A DNA stretch of 64,000 nt from Nocardioides sp. URHA0020 (lineage in GTDB: Bacteria > Actinomycetota > Actinomycetes > Propionibacteriales > Nocardioidaceae), in contig NZ_KK211172.1 in the NCBI RefSeq assembly GCF_000620705.1, forward strand, positions 16,367 through 80,366, written 5' to 3'. Made by a program: the position numbers and the translations under genes. Shown piece after piece: positions 1-8,822 of this stretch. The notes below the pieces were generated by a model. That model made no database searches, was not told the DNA's origin, and was given only the letters and a program-made list of their open reading frames with translations. Each line of letters begins with the position of its first letter. The stretch's first letter is position 1.

Positions 1-616
1 CGTGGCGCACCTCGGACTGGGTCTGCTCGAGCCACGCACGACGCGACAGCACGACGTTGTTGCGGTTCTTGTCGAGCTCGATGATCTTGGCCTCGAGCGT
101 CTGACCGACGTAGGGCTGCAGGTCGCGCACGCGACGCATCTCGACGAGGGAGGCGGGCAGGAAGCCGCGCAGGCCGATGTCGAGGATGAGACCACCCTTG
201 ACGACCTCGATGACGGTGCCTTCGACGACGCCGTCCTCTTCCTTGACCTGCTCGATGGTGCCCCAGGCGCGCTCGTACTGTGCGCGCTTCTTGGACAGGA
301 TCAGGCGGCCTTCCTTGTCCTCCTTCTGGAGGACGAGGGCTTCGACCTTGTCGCCGACGGAGACGACCTCGTTGGGGTCGACGTCGTGCTTGATCGACAG
401 CTCGCGCGAGGGGATGACGCCCTCGGTCTTGTAGCCGATGTCGAGGAGGACCTCGTCGCGGTCGACCTTGACGATGGTGCCTTCGACGATGTCGCCGTCG
501 TTGAAGTACTTGATGGTCGCGTCGATAGCGGCGAGGAAGTCTTCTTCGGACCCGATGTCGTTGATCGCCACCTGGGGCGCGTCGTAGTCCGGAAGAATCG
601 AGATGGTACTCGTCAT
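1..616 (-). CDS. rpsA: 30S ribosomal protein S1, N-terminal part (runs off the left edge)
   Basis: The minus strand encodes about 205 residues starting MTSTISILPDYDAPQVAIND at ATG 616 with no stop before the window edge. Two S1 RNA-binding repeats are visible. The first spans about residues 40-110 (VEGTIVKVDRDEVLLDIGYK) and the second starts near 127 (VEGTVIEVVKGGLILDIGLR, ending VVLSRRAWLE). S1 binds mRNA on the 30S subunit; actinobacterial S1 has four such repeats, so about half the protein is missing here. An AAGGA sequence lies some 12 bases upstream of the ATG, a rather long spacing. Identification is firm; only completeness is limited. Confidence 0.97.
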   Translation of the reverse strand, partial: MTSTISILPDYDAPQVAINDIGSEEDFLAAIDATIKYFNDGDIVEGTIVKVDRDEVLLDIGYKTEGVIPSRELSIKHDVDPNEVVSVGDKVEALVLQKEDKEGRLILSKKRAQYERAWGTIEQVKEEDGVVEGTVIEVVKGGLILDIGLRGFLPASLVEMRRVRDLQPYVGQTLEAKIIELDKNRNNVVLSRRAWLEQTQSEVRH

Positions 617-811
617 AAGGAAGGTGTGTCCTTGGATGGATGGGATCGTGCGGGCACGTCGAAGGTCCTGTTTCACCACCCCGACCAGGGCCCGTTCGGC
701 TGGCGATGAGGATGAGTGAGCGAGCGTCCGCTCCGTATGGGACCCGGGCAGACCTCCGGCGCACCCTCAAGACTACGCGCGGGGCGCGACGTACGTCCAA
801 CCGGCGAGGGC

Positions 812-817
812 TACGCT
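812..817 (+). promoter_or_regulatory. -10 element TACGCT, leaderless-type promoter
   Basis: TACGCT is followed by 7 bases and then the GTG start at 825. No Shine-Dalgarno sequence fits this start, so the transcript probably begins at or next to the start codon. No clear -35 hexamer is seen. Confidence 0.5.
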
Positions 818-824
818 CCCCTGC

Positions 825-1637
825 GTGGAGAACCATCCCCCCGTCCGGGTGGAACGACGTCCGGTCTCGGAGGCGGAGTCCCGACGGGCCAACGGCCCGG
901 ACTGGGACCGGTACGCCGACGAGTACCAGGCCACCCACGGCGAGTTCCTCGGTGACGCGGGCTTCGTGTGGGGCCCCGAGGGCCTGACCGAGGCCGAGGC
1001 CCGGTGCCTCGGTGACGTGACCGACCGCGACGTCCTCGAGGTCGGATCGGGCGCCGGCCAGTGCTCGCGCTGGGTGCGCAGCAACGGCGGCCGGGCCTAC
1101 GGCCTCGACCTCTCCCACCGCCAGCTCCAGCACTCGCGCCGCATCGACGCCGAGAGCGGCATCCACGTGCCGTCGGTGCTCGGCACGGCGACCGCGCTGC
1201 CCTTCGCGGACGACTCCTTCGACGTCGTCTTCTCCTCCTTCGGGGCGCTGCAGTTCGTCAGCGAGATCGGCACCGCGATCGCCGAGACCGCCCGGGTGCT
1301 GCGCCCCGGCGGCCGCTACGCCTTCTCCATCACCCACCCCACCCGGTGGATGTTCCCCGACGACCCGGGCGAGGAGGGCCTGGTCGCGAGCCAGTCCTAC
1401 TGGGACCGGACGCCGTACGTCGAGGTCGACGACGAGACCGGCGTCGTGGCGTACGTCGAGCACCACCGCACCCTGGGCGACTGGGTGACCCTGCTCGCCG
1501 GCCACGGGTTCGTGATCACCGACCTGCGCGAGCCGGAGTGGCCCGAGGGCCACGACCGGGTGTGGGGCGGCTGGTCGGGGGTCCGGGGGAAGTACACCCC
1601 CGGGACCGCGATCTTCGTGGCGCGCCTGGGCGCCTAA
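825..1637 (+). CDS. class I SAM-dependent methyltransferase (Methyltransf_11 type)
   Basis: 270 residues. Motif I is present as VLEVGSGAGQCSRWV near residues 67-81, followed by the acidic YGLDLS strand, ALPFADDSFDVVFSSFGALQ (motif II region) and VLRPGGRYAFS (motif III). This is a Rossmann-fold methyltransferase; the substrate cannot be told. The GTG start at 825 is chosen because a TACGCT -10 box lies 7 bases before it. The gene is divergent from rpsA. It meets the next gene tail to tail with a 3-base stop overlap. Methyltransferases beside rpsA are common in actinobacteria, so this gene may belong to the rpsA neighbourhood rather than the glycan island. Confidence 0.88.
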   Translation: MENHPPVRVERRPVSEAESRRANGPDWDRYADEYQATHGEFLGDAGFVWGPEGLTEAEARCLGDVTDRDVLEVGSGAGQCSRWVRSNGGRAYGLDLSHRQLQHSRRIDAESGIHVPSVLGTATALPFADDSFDVVFSSFGALQFVSEIGTAIAETARVLRPGGRYAFSITHPTRWMFPDDPGEEGLVASQSYWDRTPYVEVDDETGVVAYVEHHRTLGDWVTLLAGHGFVITDLREPEWPEGHDRVWGGWSGVRGKYTPGTAIFVARLGA

Positions 1638-2371
1638 GCAGGCGCGACGTACTCGGCGACCACCAGGCCGTGGGCGGTGTAGGTCAGCCGGTCGTACGGC
1701 GTCCACCAGATCTGCTCGACCGGGACCTCGCGCCAGACGTTGCGGTTGTCCTCGCGCAGGAGCGCGCCGCGCAGGTCGAAGCCGAGCTCGCCGGTCTCGA
1801 ACTGGCGGTCGAGGTCGAGGTTGTAGCCGATCGGCAGGGTCACCCACAGCTTGCCGCCGGGCTTCAGCAGCCGCTTGAGACCGGCGATCGCGCGGCCGGC
1901 CTTGGCCGAGTCGAGGACCTCCTCGTCCAGCCCGACGTGCTCGAGGGTGGACACCGCGAGGATCAGGTCGAACCTCTCGTCGAGGACCAGGTCGGCGACG
2001 TCGGCGTTGACCACCCCGGGAGCCTGCTCGTACTTGTCGACGACCAGGTGCTTCGTCGGCACGTAGTGCGCCGTCACGTAGCCGATCTCGAGGACGTCGC
2101 GGTCGGCGTACTGCTCGAGCACCTCCAGCGCCAGGGCGATCTCGACGCCTCGCTCGTTCATCCAGGTGTTGTTGTAGCGGTGGTGGAAGTAGGCGACCTG
2201 ACGGCCGTCCCACCCGAAGCTCGAGGCCGACCTCCGGCCCGCGCCCGGCAGCCCGAGCAACCACTGCCAGACCCAGCGCACGCAGGAGGACAGGACGGAC
2301 CAGGCGCCACGCTCCCGGGCGAAGGCGACCACGCGTGCCAGCACAGAGGCCGACCGGTTCAGGAGCGTCAT
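1634..2371 (-). CDS. methyltransferase-like protein with altered SAM loop
   Basis: 245 residues. The central part reads DVLEIGYVTAHYVPTKHLVV, where a class I methyltransferase would have a GxGxG loop, then FDLILAVSTLEHVGLDEEV (motif II) and LKRLLKPGGKLWVTLPIGYN (motif III). The fold is therefore that of a SAM methyltransferase, but the glycine loop is poorly conserved. The protein ends in a hydrophobic VVAEYVAPA. It lacks a Shine-Dalgarno sequence; a TACCGT box lies 8 bases before the ATG. It borders the envelope genes and may modify a surface glycan or lipid (inference). Confidence 0.7.
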   Translation of the reverse strand: MTLLNRSASVLARVVAFARERGAWSVLSSCVRWVWQWLLGLPGAGRRSASSFGWDGRQVAYFHHRYNNTWMNERGVEIALALEVLEQYADRDVLEIGYVTAHYVPTKHLVVDKYEQAPGVVNADVADLVLDERFDLILAVSTLEHVGLDEEVLDSAKAGRAIAGLKRLLKPGGKLWVTLPIGYNLDLDRQFETGELGFDLRGALLREDNRNVWREVPVEQIWWTPYDRLTYTAHGLVVAEYVAPA

Positions 2372-2379
2372 GGGGGCAG

Positions 2380-2385
2380 ACGGTA
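2380..2385 (-). promoter_or_regulatory. -10 element TACCGT, leaderless-type promoter
   Basis: On the minus strand TACCGT is followed by 8 bases and the ATG at 2371. The gap is C-rich and contains no ribosome-binding sequence. Confidence 0.35.
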
Positions 2386-2468
2386 GCGGACCCGGAGCCC
2401 CGAAATGCGCCGCGGCGGGCCGCGTTGCCGCGACCCGCCGACGGCGAGAGCTGGTGGTGCCGCTCGGG

Positions 2469-3389
2469 CTAGACGGAGACCCTGGCCGCGGGCGGCGGGG
2501 CGTCGTCCTTCTTGCGGGCGCCGAGCATCAGCAGGGCGCCGGCCAGGAGTGCGAGAGCACCGCCGATGAAGCCGAAGATCGGGACCCAGTGCAGCAGCAG
2601 GTCGAGCTGCCGGATGTTGGCCTTCGAGTCGTCGGCGAAGTCCTTCTGCTGCTGCTCGGTGAACCCGACCTTGAGGTCGAGCACCTGGGTGCCGTCGTCG
2701 AGGTAGCGCTGCTGGTCCTGCGTCTGCTGCTGGATGGCGCCGGTCTTGGGCTCGACCCACACCTCGGTCACGTTGTCGTAGGTGCCGTTGGTGCCCTCGA
2801 GGATCTCGACGGGCGCGTCGACCGTCGTGATCTTGTAGACGTAGACCTTGACGCCCTTGATCTTGTCGGTGCGGTCGAAGACGGCGGGGACGCCCTTGTT
2901 GAGGGTGCTCTCCCAGTAGGTGTAGTCCTTCTTCTCCGAGTCGAAGGGCCACTTGTTCACCAGCCCCTCGTGCGGGACGGTGTCGGCCGGGAGGTTCTTG
3001 AAGTCCGGCACGGCCTCGGCCGTGACGCGGTCGGTGGCGAAGATGTCCTCGGTCGCGGAGACGAGGCGCGGGTCCTCGCCGTCGACGCAGTCGGGGGCGT
3101 CGCCGTCCTCGTTGACGACGACACAGGCGCCGGTCTGCCAGAACGCCACGTCGTCGGTCGACTTCTTGGTGTTCGTCTGGCTGATGCTCAGGACGTTGAT
3201 CGGAGACGGGGCGGACAGTTCGCCGGTCGTCGCGTCGAGGCGTCGTACCTCACCGGAGAGGTGCGTCGTCTGGTTGACGTCGAGCGGCGTCTTCTTCACC
3301 GCACCTGGCAGCCAGGTGACGGCGAGCACCGCTACGACAAGGAGGAAGGCGCCGAGTCCTATCAGGATCGGGCCGAAGACCTTACGCAC
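2469..3389 (-). CDS. DUF3068 (PorA-like) membrane-anchored protein
   Basis: 306 residues. A membrane helix follows the start (FGPILIGLGAFLLVVAVLAV, about 5-24), then a long extracytoplasmic domain with Cys residues in TGACVVVNEDGDAPDCVDG. A second membrane helix lies near the C-terminus (VPIFGFIGGALALLAGALLM), before a short basic tail. This layout is that of DUF3068 proteins of the actinobacterial envelope; from memory it corresponds to Rv0227c in mycobacteria. GTG 3389 is preceded by GGGGAGG with 7-base spacing. The molecular role is unknown. It is divergent from the acyltransferase at 3574, the same pairing as the mycobacterial Rv0227c/Rv0228. Confidence 0.85.
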   Translation of the reverse strand: MRKVFGPILIGLGAFLLVVAVLAVTWLPGAVKKTPLDVNQTTHLSGEVRRLDATTGELSAPSPINVLSISQTNTKKSTDDVAFWQTGACVVVNEDGDAPDCVDGEDPRLVSATEDIFATDRVTAEAVPDFKNLPADTVPHEGLVNKWPFDSEKKDYTYWESTLNKGVPAVFDRTDKIKGVKVYVYKITTVDAPVEILEGTNGTYDNVTEVWVEPKTGAIQQQTQDQQRYLDDGTQVLDLKVGFTEQQQKDFADDSKANIRQLDLLLHWVPIFGFIGGALALLAGALLMLGARKKDDAPPPAARVSV

Positions 3390-3573
3390 GAATTTACCTC
3401 CCCATCAGGACGGCCTCGTTGGCAGTCACCGCGCCGCAGAGTAACGCATGTCACTCCGTATGTGACGCGTCAGTAGGTAAACCGTGACCAGATTTTTAGA
3501 ACAAGTTCCCATTTTGGATGTGGACGTCGCACGACCCACCTCTCGGCTCCCGACGGCGTGCGATAGTCACGCC

Positions 3574-4791
3574 ATGGCCAGCAACCAGACGCCGACGCTG
3601 CCGGCGTTGGACTCGATGCGCGCGGTCGCCGCGCTCGCGGTGCTGATCACGCACGTGTCCTTCTGGAGCGGCGCTTACGCACGCTCGCTGACCGGCCCCG
3701 CGCTCGCGCGGCTCGACATCGGAGTCGCGATCTTCTTCGTGCTCTCGGGCTTCCTGCTGTCCCGGCCGTGGCTGTCGCGGTGGTCGCGCCGCCAGCAGGC
3801 ACCCACGACGGGGCGCTACCTGTGGAAGCGGGCCCTGCGGATCTTCCCCGTGTACGTGCTTGCCGTGGTGGCGGCGCTGACGCTGCTCCCGGAGAACGAC
3901 GGCGCGTCGCCCGCCACGTGGGTGAAGACCCTGCTGCTCGGCAACATCTACCTCGACAACCGGCTGCCCGCCGGCCTGACCCAGATGTGGAGCCTCGCGA
4001 CAGAGGTCGCGTTCTACGTCGTGCTCCCGGCGCTCATGTGGCTGGTGCTCCCGCGCCGCCCGTCGAGCGGGTCACCGAGGAACCGGATCGCGGTGACGGT
4101 CGCGGCGCTCGTCGCCCTCAACGTCGCCTGGGTGCTGGTCCTCGCCCCTGCCCTGGACACCGACCACTCCAACCCGGCGCTCTGGCTGCCGTCGTTCCTG
4201 ACCTGGTTCGCGGTGGGCATCGTCATCGCGGCGTGCTCCGTCGACGTGCACCGCGGGGAGCAGGACCACGCGGTCGGCATCGGGAGGGTGACCTTCGCCG
4301 TCCGACAGCTGGGGCTCAGCCCCGGCATCTGCTGGACGGCGGCGCTGGCGCTCTTCGCCATCTCCGCCACTCCCCTGGCCGGCCCCATCTCGCTGACCAG
4401 CCCCACGCTCGGCGAGGCGCTGGTCAAGAACCTGCTGTACGCCGGCGCGGCCGGGCTGATGATCCTGCCCGGGGTGTTCGCGCCGCCGACCAGCGCCTTC
4501 GTGCGGGCGATGTCCTGGCCGCTGCTGCGACACCTCGGGCACGTCTCGTACGGCGTCTTCTGCGTGCACGTCATCATCATCGAGCTGGTCGCCAGGTGGC
4601 TCGACCTGCCGCTCTTCGAGGGCCACTGGCTCGAGCTGTTCGCGCTCACCCTGGTGCTCAGCCTGGCCGTCGCGGAGGCGCTCTACTGGCTGGTCGAGCG
4701 GCCGATGATGCGCTTCAAGGACCTCGACATCGGTCCCGGGTCGAGGTCGACGGCGAGCAGCACCCCCAAGGCCGCCGCGACCAGGAGCTGA
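3574..4791 (+). CDS. acyltransferase-3 family integral membrane protein
   Basis: 405 residues from ATG 3574; an upstream GTG at 3484 is in frame but adds a tail without family similarity. Family landmarks are LDSMRAVAALAVLITH near the start, IFFVLSGFLLSRPW, and MWSLATEVAFYVVLPALMW. About ten hydrophobic segments follow, ending LVERPMMRF. Members transfer acyl groups from the cytoplasm to surface glycans or lipids. A GATAGT box lies 6 bases before the ATG (possible leaderless start). The last 109 bases overlap, tail to tail, the 3' end of the AftD-like gene. The Ser/Thr/Ala-rich final 17 residues are antisense to that protein's C-terminus. From memory it is the Rv0228 counterpart. Confidence 0.9.
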   Translation: MASNQTPTLPALDSMRAVAALAVLITHVSFWSGAYARSLTGPALARLDIGVAIFFVLSGFLLSRPWLSRWSRRQQAPTTGRYLWKRALRIFPVYVLAVVAALTLLPENDGASPATWVKTLLLGNIYLDNRLPAGLTQMWSLATEVAFYVVLPALMWLVLPRRPSSGSPRNRIAVTVAALVALNVAWVLVLAPALDTDHSNPALWLPSFLTWFAVGIVIAACSVDVHRGEQDHAVGIGRVTFAVRQLGLSPGICWTAALALFAISATPLAGPISLTSPTLGEALVKNLLYAGAAGLMILPGVFAPPTSAFVRAMSWPLLRHLGHVSYGVFCVHVIIIELVARWLDLPLFEGHWLELFALTLVLSLAVAEALYWLVERPMMRFKDLDIGPGSRSTASSTPKAAATRS

Positions 4792-7700
4792 GGCGCGACC
4801 AGCACGCCTGCCCAGCCGTCGGGAGAGCCCAGCGGCCGCAGCCAGTAGACGGCGCCCGCGAGGGCGACAAGCAGCCCGGACGCCCACGACATCCAGTCGG
4901 GGTCGAGCCACCGGCGCGTCGCGACGACGACGGCGACCCCCGCGGCGCCGCACAGCAGCGCCCCCGAGCCGGCCATCACGCCAAGAGCGACCAGTCCGGT
5001 GCCTGCGAGGAGCACCGGGCTGAGCCGTCGGGGACCCACCGGGGGCGAGTCGCTGGCCCAGGTGCGGCGTACCGCCGCCAGCACGAGGAGCAGCACCAGC
5101 AGGAGGCCGCCGACGCCGAGCGCCCACCGGTAGAGGCGGTCGGGAGTGAAGGTGAGGTCCAGGCGCTCGACCGGGCCGGTGAGGACCCAGCCCTGCTGCC
5201 AGCCGTCGATGGTGACGGGCGACGCGCTCCCCGAGCCGGGCACCGAGGCCTCCCAGCCGCTGTTCTGGTTCTCCCGCACGGCCGCCACCGTGGGCGTCGT
5301 GCCGGACGGCACGGTCAGCACGCGTGACACGGGCGAGTCGTCGCTCAGGTCGGCGGGGGTGACCACGGCGGCCGGCACGTCACGGTCCTTCATCACCACC
5401 CGGACTCCCCGGAACGCCGGCGCCGGTGCGAGCACCACCCGGGTGTCCCCAGCCGCAACGTCGATCCGCTCCGGACCGCACACCCGGGCCGGCAGGATGC
5501 CACCGTCGAAGAGCTCACGCGGCGACGCCGTCACCGACGTCGGGTAGAGCGCGCTGCCGACCCGGAGCGCGGGACCGAAGCTGCAGCCGAGGTCGACCGG
5601 CTGCGTCGAGAGCGTGATCGGCAGCAGGCCGAGCCCGCCGAGCCGCAGCTCGCTGACACCCACGCCGAGCGGCTCGCGGGTCCCGTCCGGCGCCAGGTCC
5701 TGGGTCTTCTGCACCTTCACGAAGCGGACCGCGACCCTGCTGGCCCGGAACGGCCTGACCCGGGCGTGGCCGGTCGCATCGAGCCGCACGGTCTGCCGAC
5801 CGCCGGCGTACTCGAGGACGACGCGGGTGGGCCGGGCGCCCGGTGCCTGCCGGTCGAGGCTCGCGGTGATCGAGCTGACCGTCCGCTCGGCCAGCCAGGA
5901 GACGGTCAACCGGGGGTCGTCGTCGTCGGGGTCGGCCGTCCAGGTCGTCCCGGGGTCGCCGTCGATCGCGGCGACCGCCGAGGCCCGGGCGTCCCGCACC
6001 GCGGCGGAGCTGGCCGCCACGTTGACCAGCTGCTTGCTCTGGATGAGCCCCTGCAGCGCGCTGCCGTCGGTGGTGGTCACGGCCGCGGTCACGCCGTACG
6101 ACGCCCCGACGCCGAGGCGGAGCGTGCGGTCCAGCGCCCCGGGCTCCTCGCCCGACGAGCCCTTGCCGGCGCCGCACCGGACGTCGTCGTCGACCGTCAC
6201 GCAGGCCTCGCGCCAGCCCGGGGTGGACGACAGCAGCACGGAGTCCGGCGCACCCCAGGTCGCGGGCACCTTCGGCAGCACGAGAGTGCGGTCGACGTCG
6301 AGCCCGGGGACGGTCACCTCGGCGACCACGAAGGGCTCCGCCGACGACCCCATCCGCCGCACCCGCAGCTGCGAGGTGGTGCCGGGCGGGACCTTGATCG
6401 TGACCGGGCTGCCGGGCAGGGCTCGGACCTCCGCGCTGTGGCCACGGTCGGTCTCGACGCGCAGCCGTACGGCGTCGCTGGCACCGGAGTCCGCCAGCAC
6501 CACCCGGACCTCGGGGACCACCCGCGGCGCGGTCAGCGTGACCCCGACCCACGGCTCGCCGATCGGTGACACGTCGCCGGAGTCCCACGCGGTGTCCGTG
6601 TAGCCGTCGAAGGCAGCGAACGGCAGGGCCCCCGGGTCGACCGGTCCCTGCGTGTCCGCGAAGGCCCGCGACGAGGAGGCGTCCACGGAGCGGGCGCCGA
6701 GGATCTCGGCCGTCGTCTCCCACCTGGTGGACCCGAGCGTGTAGTCCAGGGCCGGGGCCCCGCGCCGACCGACCTCGTCGCTCGCCAGAGTCGCGGACCT
6801 CCCCTCGTGGATGCGCGAGAAGTTCGCCTCGCGTCGACGGAGCCCGTCGGTCAGGACCAGGTTGTCGATCGCCGTGCCCGTCGGCACGTCGGTCGCCAGC
6901 ACCGACGGCTCGTCGCCGAGCAGCCCGACCTCGTTGAGCTCGAGCAGGCTCTCCGGCCCGCCGACCACGTAGCGGCTCCCCGTGGAGACGACGGCCTGCT
7001 CGGCGCCGGTGACGGCGTAGATCTCGACGGCCCGGTAGCGGTCCACCCAGCCGTCGTCGACGACGATCGGCTCGCCGTCGTCGTTGATGCGCGCCCGGCC
7101 GCCCACCTTCGGCCCGAAGTCGGTGACCCGCTCGAGCCCTGGTGACCCGTCCAGCGCCTGGTGCACCAGCACCGGCGCAGGCTGGTCGGAGGTGCGTAGG
7201 TCGTTGCGGACGACCAGGTGCCCGATCCCCGCGCGGCGCAGGTAGGCAGCCAGGCCGGGCGACGGCCGACCCGACGACAGCTGGTCCTCGATGGTGTCGA
7301 GCATCCGGATGTTGCCCGGAGGCGCGAGAGGTACGGCGTCGCGCACGGCCCACGGCGTCGACGCGAGGGGCTGCATCGGCTCGTCGTCAGGGTCTCCCCA
7401 GATGTAGAACCCGAAGCTCGAGCCCGGCACCAGCAGCGCCGTGGTGTCGTCGGAGTTCTGGTCGAGCCAGGTCGCGGTCTCCTGCCAGTAGTCCGGGATG
7501 GCGACGAACCCGTTGGCCTGCCCGAGCTTGCCGACCAGCGCGGGGCCGGCGGCGCCCGTGATCGCGACGGCGCAGAGCATCAGCACCCCCACGGCGGCCA
7601 ACCGCTCCCCCACGGCACCGTCCGAGCGAGCCCGGCGCTCCCGGACCCGGGTGAGCGCGGGGGCGCTCTGCTCGGCCATCACGGCGATCAGGTGCGCCAG

Positions 7701-8822
7701 GCCCAGCACCATCGGCACCCGGATGATCGGGTCGAACTTGTGCACGTTGCGCAGCGGCGCCAGCGCGTGGTCGAGGGCGTCGCGGACGGAGGCGCCGAAC
7801 CATCCCTCGACCGGTCCCGTGTGGCCGGCGGTGACCATCAGCATCCCGACGAAGAGCGAGATCAGCAGCCACTGGCGGTGGGGATTCCTGCGCAGGGTCA
7901 TGCCGACGATGCCGAGCACGAGCAGGACGACGCTGTTGAGGACGATGTAGCTGGTGGAGACGATGTCGTTGCCGGCCTGCCACGTCGGCTCGACGTACGG
8001 CACCCAGTGCGACGTGCCCCTCAGCGAGTCGAAGAGGGTCGTCGGCACCGTGGTGACCGCCGACGTCTCGATGTAGTCGAGGAACGGCGGGCTGTAGCGG
8101 CCGAGCAGCAGCAGCGGGACCAGCCACCACGCCGTGCCCAGGGCCACGAACGCCGGCCACCAGATCATCATCGACCGCCGTCGGGGGCCGGGCTCGCGAG
8201 TCAGCAGCCAGAGGGCTCCGAGCGGGATGACGGCGAAGGTCGCGGCCGCGTTGACGCCGCCGACCACGGCCACGGCGAGGGCGGACAGCAGCGCGGCGCG
8301 CCGCGGCGACCCCCTGCTGGCGCCGAGCACGAGCGGCACCAGGACCCACGGCGCGAGGGCGCTCGGCCACGCCTCGACCGAGATCGGCCCTATGACGGTC
8401 AGGATCCGTGGCGACAGGGCGTACGCGAAGCCTGCGACCAGCCGGCTGGTCGGCGAGCCGAGGCCGAGCGCGCCGGCGAGCTTGACGATGCCGAGGAAGG
8501 CGACGACCAGCAGGAGCGACCACCACAGCCGCTGCACGACCCACCCGGGCATCGACAGCAGGTCGCCCAGCCAGAAGAAGGGGCCCATCGGGAAGAGGTA
8601 GCCGTAGGCCTGGTTCTGGACCTGGCCGAAGCCCCCCTGGGGGTCCCACAGGTGGAGGGACCGGGCCAGCAGACCGGCCGGGTTGACGACCAGGTCGAGC
8701 TTGGTGTCGCCCACCAGCTGACCCGGTCGCTGCGAGAACGCGACCGCCACCAGCACCAGCGAGCAGGCTCCGAGGCGGTAGCGCCAGGTGAGACGGTCCG
8801 CCGCTGACGCCGACGCCATCAT
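4683..8822 (-). CDS. AftD-like GT-C glycosyltransferase (DUF3367 family), copy A
   Basis: 1379 residues from ATG 8822. That ATG overlaps the stop of the upstream methyltransferase gene (ATGA); the frame stays open further upstream, but only inside that gene. The GT-C loop motif DTKLDL is at residues 39-44 after the first helix, followed by LLARSLHLWD and YLFPMGPFFWLGDLL. About a dozen helices come next, then a large extracytoplasmic part. Two discoidin/CBM-like segments are seen: AAFDGYTDTAWDSG near 734 and AAIDGDPGTTWTAD near 954. C-terminal helices close the protein. Mycobacterial AftD, about 1400 residues, adds arabinofuranose to cell-wall arabinan. Sugar and acceptor here are uncertain, because arabinogalactan is not expected if the host is a Nocardioides. 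Its end overlaps the acyltransferase gene by 109 bases. Confidence 0.88.
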   Translation of the reverse strand: MMASASAADRLTWRYRLGACSLVLVAVAFSQRPGQLVGDTKLDLVVNPAGLLARSLHLWDPQGGFGQVQNQAYGYLFPMGPFFWLGDLLSMPGWVVQRLWWSLLLVVAFLGIVKLAGALGLGSPTSRLVAGFAYALSPRILTVIGPISVEAWPSALAPWVLVPLVLGASRGSPRRAALLSALAVAVVGGVNAAATFAVIPLGALWLLTREPGPRRRSMMIWWPAFVALGTAWWLVPLLLLGRYSPPFLDYIETSAVTTVPTTLFDSLRGTSHWVPYVEPTWQAGNDIVSTSYIVLNSVVLLVLGIVGMTLRRNPHRQWLLISLFVGMLMVTAGHTGPVEGWFGASVRDALDHALAPLRNVHKFDPIIRVPMVLGLAHLIAVMAEQSAPALTRVRERRARSDGAVGERLAAVGVLMLCAVAITGAAGPALVGKLGQANGFVAIPDYWQETATWLDQNSDDTTALLVPGSSFGFYIWGDPDDEPMQPLASTPWAVRDAVPLAPPGNIRMLDTIEDQLSSGRPSPGLAAYLRRAGIGHLVVRNDLRTSDQPAPVLVHQALDGSPGLERVTDFGPKVGGRARINDDGEPIVVDDGWVDRYRAVEIYAVTGAEQAVVSTGSRYVVGGPESLLELNEVGLLGDEPSVLATDVPTGTAIDNLVLTDGLRRREANFSRIHEGRSATLASDEVGRRGAPALDYTLGSTRWETTAEILGARSVDASSSRAFADTQGPVDPGALPFAAFDGYTDTAWDSGDVSPIGEPWVGVTLTAPRVVPEVRVVLADSGASDAVRLRVETDRGHSAEVRALPGSPVTIKVPPGTTSQLRVRRMGSSAEPFVVAEVTVPGLDVDRTLVLPKVPATWGAPDSVLLSSTPGWREACVTVDDDVRCGAGKGSSGEEPGALDRTLRLGVGASYGVTAAVTTTDGSALQGLIQSKQLVNVAASSAAVRDARASAVAAIDGDPGTTWTADPDDDDPRLTVSWLAERTVSSITASLDRQAPGARPTRVVLEYAGGRQTVRLDATGHARVRPFRASRVAVRFVKVQKTQDLAPDGTREPLGVGVSELRLGGLGLLPITLSTQPVDLGCSFGPALRVGSALYPTSVTASPRELFDGGILPARVCGPERIDVAAGDTRVVLAPAPAFRGVRVVMKDRDVPAAVVTPADLSDDSPVSRVLTVPSGTTPTVAAVRENQNSGWEASVPGSGSASPVTIDGWQQGWVLTGPVERLDLTFTPDRLYRWALGVGGLLLVLLLVLAAVRRTWASDSPPVGPRRLSPVLLAGTGLVALGVMAGSGALLCGAAGVAVVVATRRWLDPDWMSWASGLLVALAGAVYWLRPLGSPDGWAGVLVAPQLLVAAALGVLLAVDLDPGPMSRSLKRIIGRSTSQ

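Noticed and set aside
1061..2386. 441-codon plus-strand frame
   Set aside because: Out-of-frame reading of the first methyltransferase continuing as antisense of the second; Pro/Arg-rich with no domain.
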